DNA of 64,000 nt from an uncultured Desulfobulbus sp. (GTDB taxonomy: Bacteria > Desulfobacterota > Desulfobulbia > Desulfobulbales > Desulfobulbaceae), in the NCBI RefSeq assembly GCF_963664075.1, contig NZ_OY760916.1:2172001-2236000 (forward strand), in the 5' to 3' direction. The position numbers and the translations under genes are program-made. This document shows positions 8,492-17,146 of the stretch, piece after piece (positions within the stretch are counted from its first letter, which is position 1; each line of letters opens with the position of its first letter). The notes under the pieces are model-generated. The model did not search any database. It was given only the letters and a program-made list of their open reading frames with translations, and had not been told where the DNA came from.

Positions 8492-9355
8492 ATGCTAAAA
8501 AAACTCGTTCTCACGGCCTCTCTTTTCCTGCCCCTTTCCTTCACCGCACAAGCAGCCATGCAGAGCGGTTCCAATGGTTCACTGAACTGGAGAGCTGAGC
8601 TGAGCTGGCCTCTACCAACCAAGCCCATTGACATCGCCCAATCCCTTGATAACAAACGGGTGTTTATCCTTGGTGATGACGCTTGCATCTATATATTCGA
8701 ACCTAACGGCAGACAGCTTGGTATTATGCCGGTTGATCCGAATATCAACGCCATTGATATTAGCGCCCGTGGGGATTTGCTCTTTGTAACCAATGCCAAA
8801 GACAACACCTACAACGCCATAAGTATCAGTTTTAATCAAAAAATCGATATCACCGGCGCACCTGTCCGTGGCAAGATCGATGCCCCTGTGACCCTGGTAC
8901 TTTTTTCTGACTTTGAGTGCCCCTGGTGCGGTCGCCTGGAGCCTACGCTTGATCAGCTCTTAGAGCAAAACAAAGACAAGCTCCGCATTGTCTTCAAACA
9001 CATGCCGCTTGCCATGCACGACTATGCGGAACCTGCAGCACTCGCGGCCATTGCAGCCCAACGCCAAGGGAAATTCTGGGAAATGCACGACGCCCTATTC
9101 CAGATACAAACTTGGAATGATACCGTCATTGAAGAAACTGCTCAAAACATCGGACTCAACATGGAAAAATTCCATGCCGACTTGTCGAGCCCTGAAACGC
9201 AGGCGCAACTGGCAAAAGATGCCCGCGACGCTCAGGAGGCAGATATTTCGGCCACACCTTCGCTGTATATCAACACCAAACCGGTTCGTGACCGCTCATT
9301 ATCAGCTATGCAAAAGATGGTTGATGAAGCCCATGCAGCTGCTGGAGAAAAATAA
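8492..9355 (+). CDS. exported DsbA-like thiol:disulfide protein with N-terminal propeller-like segment
   Basis: A 287-residue exported protein. Residues 1-22 form a signal peptide ending at Ala-Gln-Ala-Ala. Residues 40-120 contain short strand repeats resembling a partial beta-propeller (DNKRVFILGDDACIYIFEPN, then GDLLFVTNAKDNTYN). From about residue 125 there is a thioredoxin-fold DsbA/DSBA_2 domain with VLFSDFECPWCGRLEP (active-site Cys-Pro-Trp-Cys) and the cis-Pro loop in ATPSLYIN near residue 254. It probably oxidises or isomerises periplasmic disulfides; the N-terminal extension is seen in some deltaproteobacterial DsbA-like proteins. It lies immediately before phoH, sharing the TTG-start junction. 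Confidence 0.85.
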   Translation: MLKKLVLTASLFLPLSFTAQAAMQSGSNGSLNWRAELSWPLPTKPIDIAQSLDNKRVFILGDDACIYIFEPNGRQLGIMPVDPNINAIDISARGDLLFVTNAKDNTYNAISISFNQKIDITGAPVRGKIDAPVTLVLFSDFECPWCGRLEPTLDQLLEQNKDKLRIVFKHMPLAMHDYAEPAALAAIAAQRQGKFWEMHDALFQIQTWNDTVIEETAQNIGLNMEKFHADLSSPETQAQLAKDARDAQEADISATPSLYINTKPVRDRSLSAMQKMVDEAHAAAGEK

Positions 9356-9356
9356 T

Positions 9357-10361
9357 TTGAAAACCGCTGCACTCAATCTGGAAACCACCAAAGAACTCTC
9401 ATTTGCCGATAACCGGGTTACCCAACAGCTCTTTGGGGAGCTCAATCGCAACCTGCACACCATAGAACAGGCTACAGGTGTCTCCCTGCATGCTCGGGGA
9501 AACGAAGTCCGAATAGAGGGAGTTGCCCACGCAGTCGAGCTGGCTGCCTCCACCTTGGAGCAGATGTATACTCTCCTGCTCAAAGGATATCCTGTTTTTA
9601 GTCAGGATATCGCCTTTGGCCTTAAGATCCTTGAATCTTCGCCCAATGCGAGACTAGAAGAGATCTTTATGGATAAGGTCTGCATCACCTCGAGAAAACG
9701 AATCATCTCCCCTAAATCGGTCAACCAAAAACTCTACATTGAGGCCATGCGCGAGAACGACATTGTTTTCGGCATTGGACCTGCGGGTACCGGAAAAACC
9801 TACCTAGCTGTGGCCATGGCAGTTTCGGCATTGGCTAAAGAGCAGGTATCCAAGATTATCCTCACACGCCCTGCGGTTGAGGCGGGAGAAAAACTCGGCT
9901 TTCTTCCCGGCGATATGGCACAAAAAGTCGACCCCTATCTCCGCCCTCTGACCGATGCGATCAACGATATGATGGGGCAGGAACGGACTGCTGAACTGAC
10001 CGAGCGGGGCGTCATTGAGGTAGCACCACTTGCCTTTATGCGTGGACGAACCCTCAACAATGCATTCATTATTCTTGACGAAGCCCAAAATACCACACGC
10101 GAGCAGATGAAGATGTTTTTGACTCGAATCGGTTTTGACTCTCAGGCCGTTATCACCGGCGATGTGACCCAGATCGATTTACCTGGTTCTCAACGCTCTG
10201 GTTTGATTCAGGCAGAAAAAATCCTCACCGGGATCAAGGGAATTAACTTTCGCCATTTCTCCAAATCCGACGTGGTGCGCCATCCACTGGTCCAAGAAAT
10301 CATCCACGCCTATGAGCTGCAGGAAAACAGCCGCCCCTCTCAAGAGAACAAGGAGCGTTAA
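9357..10361 (+). CDS. PhoH-family ATPase (YbeZ-like)
   Basis: Cytoplasmic PhoH-like ATPase that usually acts with YbeY in ribosomal RNA processing and quality control. The frame is open from 8988, but that part is antisense-free overlap with the preceding gene. A TTG start at 9357, directly after the previous stop and 6 nt after GGAGAAA (9344-9350), gives 334 residues, the normal family length. Visible motifs: a KH-like N-terminal region, Walker [13 protein letters not shown], Walker [13 protein letters not shown], and [10 protein letters not shown] near the sensor region. The next gene encodes YbeY, the usual partner, 2 nt downstream. Confidence 0.92.
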   Translation: MKTAALNLETTKELSFADNRVTQQLFGELNRNLHTIEQATGVSLHARGNEVRIEGVAHAVELAASTLEQMYTLLLKGYPVFSQDIAFGLKILESSPNARLEEIFMDKVCITSRKRIISPKSVNQKLYIEAMRENDIVFGIGPAGTGKTYLAVAMAVSALAKEQVSKIILTRPAVEAGEKLGFLPGDMAQKVDPYLRPLTDAINDMMGQERTAELTERGVIEVAPLAFMRGRTLNNAFIILDEAQNTTREQMKMFLTRIGFDSQAVITGDVTQIDLPGSQRSGLIQAEKILTGIKGINFRHFSKSDVVRHPLVQEIIHAYELQENSRPSQENKER

Positions 10362-10363
10362 AC

Positions 10364-11545
10364 ATGGGAGTGCATTTAAGCCTCAGCCCTAACCTCGTTA
10401 ACCTGCCGCTCAACCAACGATTACTGGTAGCACGCACAGAACAGCTTCAGGTAATGCTAGAATTGCCGCAAACCGAGGTCAGCCTTGTCTTGCTCAACGA
10501 CGAGGAGATGGCTGCCTACAACACGCAGTACCGTCGAAAACAGGGCCCAACAAACGTTCTTTCCTTTCCGGCCAATGAGGGGGAGCCTGGTTTTAGTGTT
10601 CCTGACAATGAGTTGGGCGACATCCTCATATCAGTTGATACAGCCCGCCGCGAAGCCCTGCTTGAAGGACACAGCCTCCATCACCGCATCCTGGAACTAA
10701 TCATCCATGGTATGCTTCACTTGATTGGTTTTGACCACGAGCGCTCCGAGGAAGAGGCGGTTCGCATGTGGGACTTTGAAAAAGAATTATTTAAGCTGTT
10801 ACACAGCCAAAGGAGATTCAATATGCCCTTTCTCGCCATTAATGTTGACCATGTTGCCACTGTTCGCCAGGCTCGCGGGGGTATAGAACCAGATCCTGTT
10901 CTCGCAGCGGGCATCTGTGAACTGGCAGGCGCCGAAGGCATTGTCGTTCATTTGCGTGAGGATCGCCGCCATATACAGGATAGAGATGTACGCCTGTTAC
11001 GTCAGACGATTAAAACCAAACTGAATCTAGAAATGGCTAACGCTCCGGAGATCGTGGATATCGCCCTTGATTTGTTACCGGACATGATCACCCTGGTCCC
11101 GGAAAAACGCAAAGAGTTGACCACTGAAGGTGGCCTAGACGTGATCGGCAACGCCAAAAAACTGACCAAGACTATCAGCAAGATGCGTAAGGCGGGAATT
11201 CCGGTATCGTTGTTCATCGATCCCGATGCTGAGCAGATTCAGGCAGCGGTGGATGTGGGCGCTACCTTTGTTGAGCTGCACACCGGTCGATATTGCGACG
11301 CAGATAGTGAGAAAAAGCAGGCCAAAGAGTTTGAACTAATCGAGCAGACCTCAGAGATGGCCTTTGAATCAGGACTACGAGTCAATGCCGGCCACGGACT
11401 TGATTACCGCAATACAGCCCCCATCGCCGCCTTACCCTTTATCGAGGAACTGAGCATCGGCCATGCGGTAATCAGCCGTGCGGTCATAGTCGGCCTCGAT
11501 CAAGCCGTCCGGGAAATGCTCGCCATTGTACGTTCGGTCTCGTAA
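10364..11545 (+). CDS. ybeY-pdxJ: in-frame fusion of YbeY (rRNA maturation endonuclease) and PdxJ (pyridoxine 5'-phosphate synthase)
   Basis: One open frame of 393 codons with no stop between two complete proteins. Residues 1-153 are YbeY, with the zinc site [17 protein letters not shown] (His-x3-His-x5-His), which matures the 3' end of 16S rRNA. Residues 154-393 are PdxJ ([18 protein letters not shown] start, [37 protein letters not shown]), the last step of de novo vitamin B6 synthesis. A strong ribosome-binding site and an ATG lie exactly at the junction (10,809-10,825), so PdxJ may be made separately as well as part of a fusion. The start at 10364 follows phoH by 2 nt. A terminator follows at 11,556-11,593. 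Confidence 0.93.
   Translation: MGVHLSLSPNLVNLPLNQRLLVARTEQLQVMLELPQTEVSLVLLNDEEMAAYNTQYRRKQGPTNVLSFPANEGEPGFSVPDNELGDILISVDTARREALLEGHSLHHRILELIIHGMLHLIGFDHERSEEEAVRMWDFEKELFKLLHSQRRFNMPFLAINVDHVATVRQARGGIEPDPVLAAGICELAGAEGIVVHLREDRRHIQDRDVRLLRQTIKTKLNLEMANAPEIVDIALDLLPDMITLVPEKRKELTTEGGLDVIGNAKKLTKTISKMRKAGIPVSLFIDPDAEQIQAAVDVGATFVELHTGRYCDADSEKKQAKEFELIEQTSEMAFESGLRVNAGHGLDYRNTAPIAALPFIEELSIGHAVISRAVIVGLDQAVREMLAIVRSVS
10809..10825 (+). promoter_or_regulatory. internal ribosome-binding site and ATG at the YbeY/PdxJ junction
   Basis: AAAGGAG (10,809-10,815) lies 7 nt before an in-frame ATG (10,823-10,825) that corresponds exactly to the normal N-terminus of PdxJ. This would allow free PdxJ to be made from the ybeY-pdxJ message, and suggests that the fusion arose by loss of the ybeY stop codon. 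Confidence 0.7.
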
Positions 11546-11550
11546 ACGAA

Positions 11551-11597
11551 AAAACAAACGCTCCAGCGTCAACCTTGCGACACTGGAGCGTTTATAA
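11551..11597. terminator. terminator between pdxJ and the K+ channel gene
   Basis: AAACGCTCCAG (11,556-11,566) and CTGGAGCGTTT (11,583-11,593) form a perfect 11-bp stem with a 16-nt loop, flanked by A-rich and T-rich sequence. It can serve both convergent genes. Confidence 0.8.
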
Positions 11598-11624
11598 TTC
11601 TCTGGATACGTAAGCATCACTCCA

Positions 11625-12611
11625 CTACATCTCTTTACTTAGCCCAATGATATGTTCACTTGCCCCGAGCACGATCAATATATCCTCTGCTTTGATCACA
11701 GAGTCGGGTTTCGGGTTAAAGAGCATTGTCCCATCAAGCCGTTTGATCGCTACCACAATCACGTCGTAGCGCTTACGAATCTCTGACTCAATCAGGTTCT
11801 TCCCGTTCATCTGCGAGTTTTCTGTAACTCGCAACTCTTCCATGATCAGGTCAAGTTCCCCTGCCCGCATGGTCAGGTCGATAAAATCAGTCACCGTGGG
11901 GCGCACGATCAGATGGGCCATTCGCCGAGCACCAATTGAATACGGAGAGATTACCTTAGAAGCGCCAGCGCGCCGTAGCTTGGTCTGCACACCACGGCCA
12001 CCGCTTGATCGAGCCATAATGTACAGTTCCCGGTTGAGCCCACGGGCAGTTAGAGTGATATAGAGGTTATCAGCATCGGAGGCAACGACGGAAACCAATC
12101 CCTTGGCCCGCTCGATACCGGCACTGAGAAGAACATCATCATCTGATGCATCCCCCTTGATCCAAACGTAATGCATCTCCTCTAGTGCCTGCAATTCAGC
12201 CTCGTCCATCTCAATCACCAGAAAAGGCCGGTGATGCTCCTGAAGGATCTTACAGATCTCCTTACCGATGCGGCCATAGCCGCAAACAATGTAATGATCC
12301 CGCAATCGGGCGATCTCTTTATTCATTTTTCTCCTCTTGTATAGCCCCTGCAGTTTCCCGTCGACCATGGTCTCGGTAATTTTGCTGAAGACATACATGA
12401 CAAAACTGACACTGGTTATAACCAGAAATACCGTAAATATTCGTCCTGCCGGATGAATGGGAACGATGTCGCCGTAGCCAACGGTAAACACCGTGATAAT
12501 GGTCAGATATAACCCCATCCAAAAGCCGGTGTTCTCCAGGTACATATACCCGAGGGTTCCACCGACAAGAAGCGCAAGAAAGCAAAGGGTTATGATAAGG
12601 ATTTTTTTCAT
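11625..12611 (-). CDS. two-TM potassium channel with RCK (TrkA-N/TrkA-C) domains
   Basis: A MthK-like K+ channel subunit of 328 residues. TM1 (residues 3-22), a pore helix and selectivity filter TVGYGD (about residue 44), and TM2 (about residues 60-82) are followed by a cytoplasmic RCK domain. The RCK Rossmann motif CGYGRIGKEICKIL is near residue 112, and a TrkA-C-like domain (GKNLIESEIRKRYDVIVVAI) occupies the last 80 residues. The RCK part senses a ligand such as Ca2+ or nucleotide to gate the pore. The ATG at 12,611 is used; an in-frame GTG at 12,623 is possible. No strong ribosome-binding site precedes either start. Confidence 0.92.
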   Translation of the reverse strand: MKKILIITLCFLALLVGGTLGYMYLENTGFWMGLYLTIITVFTVGYGDIVPIHPAGRIFTVFLVITSVSFVMYVFSKITETMVDGKLQGLYKRRKMNKEIARLRDHYIVCGYGRIGKEICKILQEHHRPFLVIEMDEAELQALEEMHYVWIKGDASDDDVLLSAGIERAKGLVSVVASDADNLYITLTARGLNRELYIMARSSGGRGVQTKLRRAGASKVISPYSIGARRMAHLIVRPTVTDFIDLTMRAGELDLIMEELRVTENSQMNGKNLIESEIRKRYDVIVVAIKRLDGTMLFNPKPDSVIKAEDILIVLGASEHIIGLSKEM

Positions 12612-12859
12612 GAATGTTGGCACAAATCAGGTTTAGGGCAGGTTGTGACCGGACCAGGTACCTTCTGCAGTTCCTGGTGTACAGCAGGCAAAGAGAGGCG
12701 GGCTGCTCACAGCCCAAACGTGCCTCTTGGAAAACAAAAAATAAGCAGCGAAAACAGACACACCGGACTTTTGCCTATCAGCCTAAACCATAGCATATTC
12801 GCTCTCAAAAATGCCACAGTTAACCTGTTACGACTTCAAAAGCTCCCCCACATCTCCGT

Positions 12860-12888
12860 TTGACAAAGCGCGATGAGAAGTGTATAAA
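12860..12888 (+). promoter_or_regulatory. sigma-70 promoter of tRNA-Leu
   Basis: A consensus TTGACA (12,860-12,865) and TATAAA (12,883-12,888) are separated by exactly 17 nt and end 11 nt before the tRNA gene, as expected for a tRNA promoter. Confidence 0.8.
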
Positions 12889-12899
12889 TGTCCATCTTT

Positions 12900-12985
12900 G
12901 CCCGGATGGCGGAACTGGTAGACGCAAGGGACTTAAAATCCCTCGGCCTTAGGCTGTACGAGTTCGATTCTCGTTCCGGGTACCA
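12900..12985 (+). tRNA. tRNA-Leu (anticodon UAA)
   Basis: An 86-nt class II tRNA. The acceptor stem GCCCGGA pairs with TCCGGGT, the anticodon stem AGGGA/TCCCT encloses loop CTTAAAA giving anticodon TAA, a long variable arm follows, the T-loop TTCGATTC is canonical, and CCA is encoded. It is the probable integration site (attL) of the mobile element whose integrase starts 105 nt downstream. Confidence 0.96.
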
Positions 12986-12993
12986 ACAATAAT

Positions 12994-13029
12994 ACAGCCA
13001 CTTAGCTTAATTGCCAAGTGGCTGTTTTT
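12994..13029 (+). terminator. terminator after tRNA-Leu
   Basis: ACAGCCACTT (12,994-13,003) and AAGTGGCTGT (13,016-13,025) form a perfect 10-bp stem followed by TTTT. It ends the tRNA transcript and lies before the integrase gene. Confidence 0.75.
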
Positions 13030-13090
13030 GTTTCCAGTTGATTTATTGGTCCAAATTTGGTCCACTTGCTTCAAACAAAAAGGAGTAAAT

Positions 13091-14086
13091 GTGGCGACAA
13101 TTACGAATCGTGGACCATTACAATGGAGGGCTCGTATCCGCCGGCGGGGATATCCCGTTGTCAGCAAGACTTTTGAAACAAAAGCGGATGCCGAAGCCTG
13201 GGCTCGGCAAATAGAAAGTGAGATGGACAGAAAAATGTTCATTTCCAGAGCCGAAGCCGAGCAGTATACCTTAAGCGAATGCATAGATCGCTACATCGAA
13301 GAATACATCCCCCGCCTCAAACACGGAAAGCGCGAAGCTGACCGTGCCCGTGCTCTGCAACGTCGTCCGATAGCCCAGCGCATTATGGCAACCATTCGTG
13401 CCAAAGACATTGCAGATTTCCGCAGAGAACGCGAAGCCGAAAATGTGAGTGGCAACACAATTCGATTGGACTTCGCCCTTCTTTCTAAACTTTTTAATTA
13501 TGCCCGTTCAGATTGGGGCATGGAAAGCCTGCAAAATCCTGTCAAATTAGCGGCCAAGCCGAAACCTTCCAAAGGACGTGACAGACGCTTGGAGACGGGT
13601 GAAGAAGAAAAATTATTAAAGGCAGCCAAACCTCTTTTTCAGGCTGTTATTCTCTTTGCACTTGCAACGGCCATGCGTCGTGAAGAAATCGCCAGCTTGC
13701 AATGGAAGAATGTCAATTTAGCAAGCCGCTACGTCTATCTTCCTGAGACAAAAAACTCCGAGGCACGTACAGTGCCACTATCTGCAACCGCCATAGACAT
13801 CCTAAAAACACTTCCTTCAGCTGAAAGAGAAGATCGAGTTTTCGGTATAACAGCCGATCAAATAACCGACACGATGAAAAGAGTTCGTAAAAAGGCAGAA
13901 TTGAGCAACATCCGCTTTCACGACCTACGCCATGAAGCTACGAGCCGATTTTTTGAACACACGGATCTCGACGTGATGGAGATTAAGGCTATCACTGGGC
14001 ACAAAACCCTGCAGATGTTGTCAAGATACACACATTTGCGAACAGCACGATTAGCAGACAGGTTGAATGGAGCCAAAAGAGGATAA
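13091..14086 (+). CDS. int: tyrosine site-specific integrase
   Basis: Phage/ICE-type tyrosine recombinase of 331 residues that would integrate and excise the element at tRNA-Leu. The GTG start at 13,091 is chosen because AAGGAG lies 5 nt before it; the frame extends upstream to 13,028 without such support. Domains: an N-terminal AP2-like arm-binding segment (about residues 1-60, WRARIRRRGYPV), a SAM-like core-binding domain, and the catalytic domain with Arg in ATAMRREEIASLQW, His-x-x-Arg in HDLRHEAT, and the GHKTLQMLSRYTHL box with the nucleophilic tyrosine. All catalytic residues are present, so it should be active. Confidence 0.93.
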   Translation: MATITNRGPLQWRARIRRRGYPVVSKTFETKADAEAWARQIESEMDRKMFISRAEAEQYTLSECIDRYIEEYIPRLKHGKREADRARALQRRPIAQRIMATIRAKDIADFRREREAENVSGNTIRLDFALLSKLFNYARSDWGMESLQNPVKLAAKPKPSKGRDRRLETGEEEKLLKAAKPLFQAVILFALATAMRREEIASLQWKNVNLASRYVYLPETKNSEARTVPLSATAIDILKTLPSAEREDRVFGITADQITDTMKRVRKKAELSNIRFHDLRHEATSRFFEHTDLDVMEIKAITGHKTLQMLSRYTHLRTARLADRLNGAKRG

Positions 14087-14315
14087 ACAGCGGGGGGAAT
14101 CCCATCCGGCTAGCCTCCCCTTGACTCTCAGGATACCAAACTGCACTTCAAAGGGTTACACATAATCAGAGCAACTTTTTTGTTAATTGCACCGTAAAAT
14201 AAATACATAGAGCATTAACACCACAATGGCATGCCATAACGCTGCGACCTTGAGCCGGTTTCGCACTCGTGTTTCCCACAAGACACTCAGTAGTTCCTGA
14301 TGTGTTTCTCTTTTT

Positions 14316-14341
14316 TAATCGCATCATTTATGATACGATTA
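14316..14341. promoter_or_regulatory. 26-bp palindrome just upstream of fic, probable operator
   Basis: TAATCGCATCAT (14,316-14,327) and ATGATACGATTA (14,330-14,341) form a near-perfect palindrome with one mismatch and a 2-nt centre. It ends 4 nt before the fic start codon, so a protein bound there would block the promoter or ribosome entry. The Fic protein has a C-terminal winged-helix domain that could bind it. Confidence 0.55.
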
Positions 14342-14345
14342 AGTT

Positions 14346-15482
14346 ATGCAAACGTATCAATGGATCTGGCAACATCACGACTGGCCACATTTCTCCTTTC
14401 GGGCTGAGCACTTTCTGAACGCTCTTGCGGAGGCCTCGCAGATGATTGGCTCCCTGGAGGCAATCAGTGGGTCTATCAGTGAGCAGGAATCCACCGCAAC
14501 CCTGGAGCGGGTACTCTCTGATGATGCAGTGGAAACTTCCGCCATCGAGGGCGAAACTCTTCGTCGCAGTTCTGTACGATCTTCAATCCGAAGAAGGCTG
14601 GGGTTACCCATAGAACAGGATGACAAAGACGACCGGACAGATGGTCTTGTCGCCATGTTATTTGATGCCAGAAGTCAAATACAAGAGCCGCTTACCTCTG
14701 CGAGATTGCAGGGGTGGCATGCCGCCCTCTTCCCTACTGGTTATTCCGGACTGAAAAAGATTCGTGTTGGTGAATACAGAGGCCCTGAGGAAATGCAGAT
14801 CGTTTCCGGGCCGCTAGGAAAAGAGACTGTTCACTACATTGCCCTGCCGAACAGCAGGCTACATAGAGAAATGAAACAGTTTCTCGACTGGGTAAATAGC
14901 ACCGGGGAACAACCTCCCCTGCTCAAAGCCGGAATTGCTCATCTCTGGTTTATCATGATTCATCCTTTTGATGATGGGAATGGTCGTGTTGGTCGAGCTA
15001 TCATCGATTATATCATGGCCGCTCAGCATCCCAGGCTGATGCAGCTTATTTCCTTTTCCAAACAGTTCAGTCATGACAGAAAAGGGTATTACGCGACTCT
15101 GGAACAAGCGGGTAAAGGGGGAATGGATATCACTGCATGGTTGACCTGGTTTTTTCAGGCCGCCATTACGGCAATGCAGGAAGCCCGGTGGGTGGTGGAT
15201 ACTGTGGTGCAAAAAACCAGCTTCTGGCAAATCCACCAGGAAACAGCGTTCAATGAGAGACAAAGGAAGGTAATCAATCGGCTCCTGGATGCCGGTGAAC
15301 AATTCATAGGGAACATGACTACCAGGAAATATGTGGGGATGACCAAGTGCAGCAAGGTCACCGCCAGTCGAGACCTCACCGATCTTGTTCAAAAAGGAGT
15401 ACTCCAAAAAACTTCTGCAGGGGGAAGAAGCACAAGCTATATTCTTTGTATGGAAGCTGCTGCTAAACCAGAAAACAAATAG
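14346..15482 (+). CDS. fic: Fic-domain protein with inhibitory helix and C-terminal winged helix
   Basis: A 378-residue Fic enzyme, predicted to transfer AMP to a protein target. Residues 1-80 resemble DUF4172, and include the class II inhibitory motif Thr-Ser-Ala-Ile-Glu-Gly (Ser/Thr-x3-Glu-Gly) near residue 64, which blocks ATP binding until relieved. The catalytic loop HPFDDGNGRVGR lies near residue 204 with every catalytic residue intact. Residues 300-370 look like a winged helix (QRKVINRLLD...SKVTASRDLTDLVQKGVL), common in this Fic group. It stands alone between the integrase and a CI-like repressor; a 26-bp palindrome abuts its start. It may act as a stabilisation or defence gene of the element. 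Confidence 0.9.
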   Translation: MQTYQWIWQHHDWPHFSFRAEHFLNALAEASQMIGSLEAISGSISEQESTATLERVLSDDAVETSAIEGETLRRSSVRSSIRRRLGLPIEQDDKDDRTDGLVAMLFDARSQIQEPLTSARLQGWHAALFPTGYSGLKKIRVGEYRGPEEMQIVSGPLGKETVHYIALPNSRLHREMKQFLDWVNSTGEQPPLLKAGIAHLWFIMIHPFDDGNGRVGRAIIDYIMAAQHPRLMQLISFSKQFSHDRKGYYATLEQAGKGGMDITAWLTWFFQAAITAMQEARWVVDTVVQKTSFWQIHQETAFNERQRKVINRLLDAGEQFIGNMTTRKYVGMTKCSKVTASRDLTDLVQKGVLQKTSAGGRSTSYILCMEAAAKPENK

Positions 15483-15534
15483 CGTTTGCCCGTGCACTCC
15501 GCATGGGCAGCAAGTGGGACCGGCTCTAGTTGAC

Positions 15535-16056
15535 TCATCCCCTCCCCTTCACGATTCGCCCACCTGACTTTGACCTGTCGAACTTGAATAATTTCCCTTT
15601 CTCTTTCTTTCGCTGCCATTCTTCCATTTCCCCGAACCTCGCAGGAAATTCTTGTATAAAATCAATTGCCGTCCTTGAGCTCCGACCATTCGCTTCAGCC
15701 AGCCACTGTTTAACGAGCACAAAAAACTCGTCCATCATCATCTCATATCCACGTAGTTCCGAATCTTGAACATGCGCAACGATACTCTTTTCTTGAATAG
15801 ACGCTCGCTGTCCGTTTTTAAAGAGTGGAATCACCTTATTAGCATGGCGGTCGGTTCGACAATGCAGCGTTTCTCTTGTCACCCCAAACTGTTCGTAAAT
15901 AACCCCATACCAGGATTCTGGGATCCTTTTTTTCCTTTTGGCATCAGAAATGGCCTGAGGTGAAATCCCGAGTTTTTCAGCGACCTCTTTTTGAGTCCCT
16001 CCTCCAGCTACTTCTTTAATCTTTTTAAATAACCGCTCAAAACCATCCTGCTCCAT
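15535..16056 (-). CDS. CI-like HTH transcriptional repressor (copy 1)
   Basis: A 173-residue regulator with an N-terminal helix-turn-helix like phage CI repressors (TQKEVAEKLGISPQAISDAKRKKRIPESW, near residues 21-48). The C-terminal half has no LexA/S24 peptidase signature; instead it holds a conserved helical segment (EMMMDEFFVLVKQW, then SSRTAIDFIQEFPARF). A paralogue with the same two parts is encoded at 44,486-44,953, on the other side of the transfer and replication genes. It is divergent from a small HTH gene at 16,112, with a 55-bp shared promoter region, so it probably controls an element-life-cycle switch. Confidence 0.8.
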   Translation of the reverse strand: MEQDGFERLFKKIKEVAGGGTQKEVAEKLGISPQAISDAKRKKRIPESWYGVIYEQFGVTRETLHCRTDRHANKVIPLFKNGQRASIQEKSIVAHVQDSELRGYEMMMDEFFVLVKQWLAEANGRSSRTAIDFIQEFPARFGEMEEWQRKKEKGKLFKFDRSKSGGRIVKGRG

Positions 16057-16111
16057 GATTTTCTCCCAACTTATGCTTGATACGGCTTTTCAATTCGATT
16101 AAAAATCAAAT

Positions 16112-16315
16112 ATGAATAAAGCCAACACAAGCAAAATAAAGCATTTGCTAAAACAATACAACACAAAGCAAAAGGATATCGCTGCTTTTCTTGGTGTTTC
16201 GGCTCAGTTTGTCAATCAGGTAATTAACGGGAAAAGATCCACGGGCAGAGTCATGCAGGCGATTGCTTTTTTTACAAAGAGGTCGGTAGCAGAATTGTGG
16301 CTAGATGAGGAGTAA
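16112..16315 (+). CDS. small XRE-type HTH protein
   Basis: A 67-residue protein that is almost only a helix-turn-helix (QKDIAAFLGVSAQFVNQVING, residues 20-40). It is divergently arranged with the CI-like repressor, the layout of a repressor/antirepressor (CI/Cro-like) pair. The start is the first ATG of the frame; the upstream region is A/T-rich with no strong ribosome-binding site. The following 300 bases (16,316-16,616) are A/T-rich and show no gene. Confidence 0.65.
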   Translation: MNKANTSKIKHLLKQYNTKQKDIAAFLGVSAQFVNQVINGKRSTGRVMQAIAFFTKRSVAELWLDEE

Positions 16316-16616
16316 ATCATTTTATTCATTGCGAAATTTCAGAAAGTTAAAATTGAACAACCTGCCTATCCTAGCAAGGTTTTATAAAATTTTGCAAAGG
16401 AATTAAATTATATATCCTTCTGGAATCTCGATATTTTTATGGGAAAATATCACTTCATTTTCTTAAAAGCCAACTGCCCCAACCGGTTCAAGTGATTTGA
16501 AAAGCTGCAGGAGACGAACATTGTGGTACTCATTTTTTTCAATTGATCGATTAGAACCGCTGAATCATCCCTGGAAGTTCCGATACCTGCTCCTGGAAAA
16601 CTAAATATATTCCGTA

Positions 16617-16901
16617 CTAGATAATATCGTCTGTGTTGGGATTTTTATCATGATGAACTGCCGCTCCACTCTCAACACTCGGAGCTCTACTACCTGGCAC
16701 CATTGACTCTTTTAGGGCCACTGTTTTTTTGACCGGCTTTAAGTTTCTATAGAAAGCCTGATAGCTCATTGTGATTTTTCCTTTTTGCTTCAAATCCTCA
16801 TAGGCAAGCTTGATGCTGTATCCGGCAGCCAATAATTTTTCGACCTCCTGGCGAACCGCGAAAAACTCGATCCGGGCAAACCCTTTTTTTAAGCGTTCCA
16901 T
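16617..16901 (-). CDS. traK: TraK-family oriT-binding protein
   Basis: A 94-residue basic protein resembling TraK of IncP plasmids, which wraps oriT DNA and stimulates relaxosome assembly. The N-terminal pattern RIEFFAVRQEVEKLLAAGY (residues 10-28) followed by MSYQAFYRNLKP (residues 45-56) is typical for the family and looks like a helix-turn-helix. Like RP4 traK it is transcribed away from traJ with oriT between them, which strengthens the assignment. Confidence 0.8.
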   Translation of the reverse strand: MERLKKGFARIEFFAVRQEVEKLLAAGYSIKLAYEDLKQKGKITMSYQAFYRNLKPVKKTVALKESMVPGSRAPSVESGAAVHHDKNPNTDDII

Positions 16902-17146
16902 AATAGAAAATAATCAAAGATGATAAATTTTAATAAATGATCATAACAGATAATAAAATATGATAGAAAATCAGACAAATTGCACGGATTTTCATAGTTA
17001 TCTACCGAATTCTGCGCTCCTCTCTGATTTTTTATCTGGAGTGAAAGGCAGGATAGGTGAGGTAACGCTACCGCGCACCACACACCCGTGCCCCATCCGG
17101 GGAAGGCTTATTCGCTTTCAGCTCAACGCAACCACCTACTGACACC
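16902..17146. other. oriT: origin of transfer (oriT) with IncP-type nick sequence
   Basis: The 245-bp gap between divergent traK and traJ is the oriT position of RP4. On the minus strand bases 17,060-17,047 read TCACCTATCCTGCC, identical at its core to the IncP nic region (consensus YATCCTG/Y); the predicted nick lies between 17,049 and 17,048. Next to it an inverted repeat GGTA(ACGC)TACC at 17,061-17,072 matches the position of the TraJ-binding repeat. The left part (16,902-16,990) is very A/T-rich, as expected for strand opening. Confidence 0.85.

Noticed and set aside
8988..9356. Extension of the PhoH frame 123 codons upstream
   Set aside because: The region is coding for the DsbA-like protein in another frame; a TTG with a ribosome-binding site at 9,357 gives the normal family length.
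12319..12717. 132-codon minus-strand frame near the K+ channel gene
   Set aside because: It is a shifted reading of the channel's N-terminal region and the upstream gap, without domain or ribosome-binding support.
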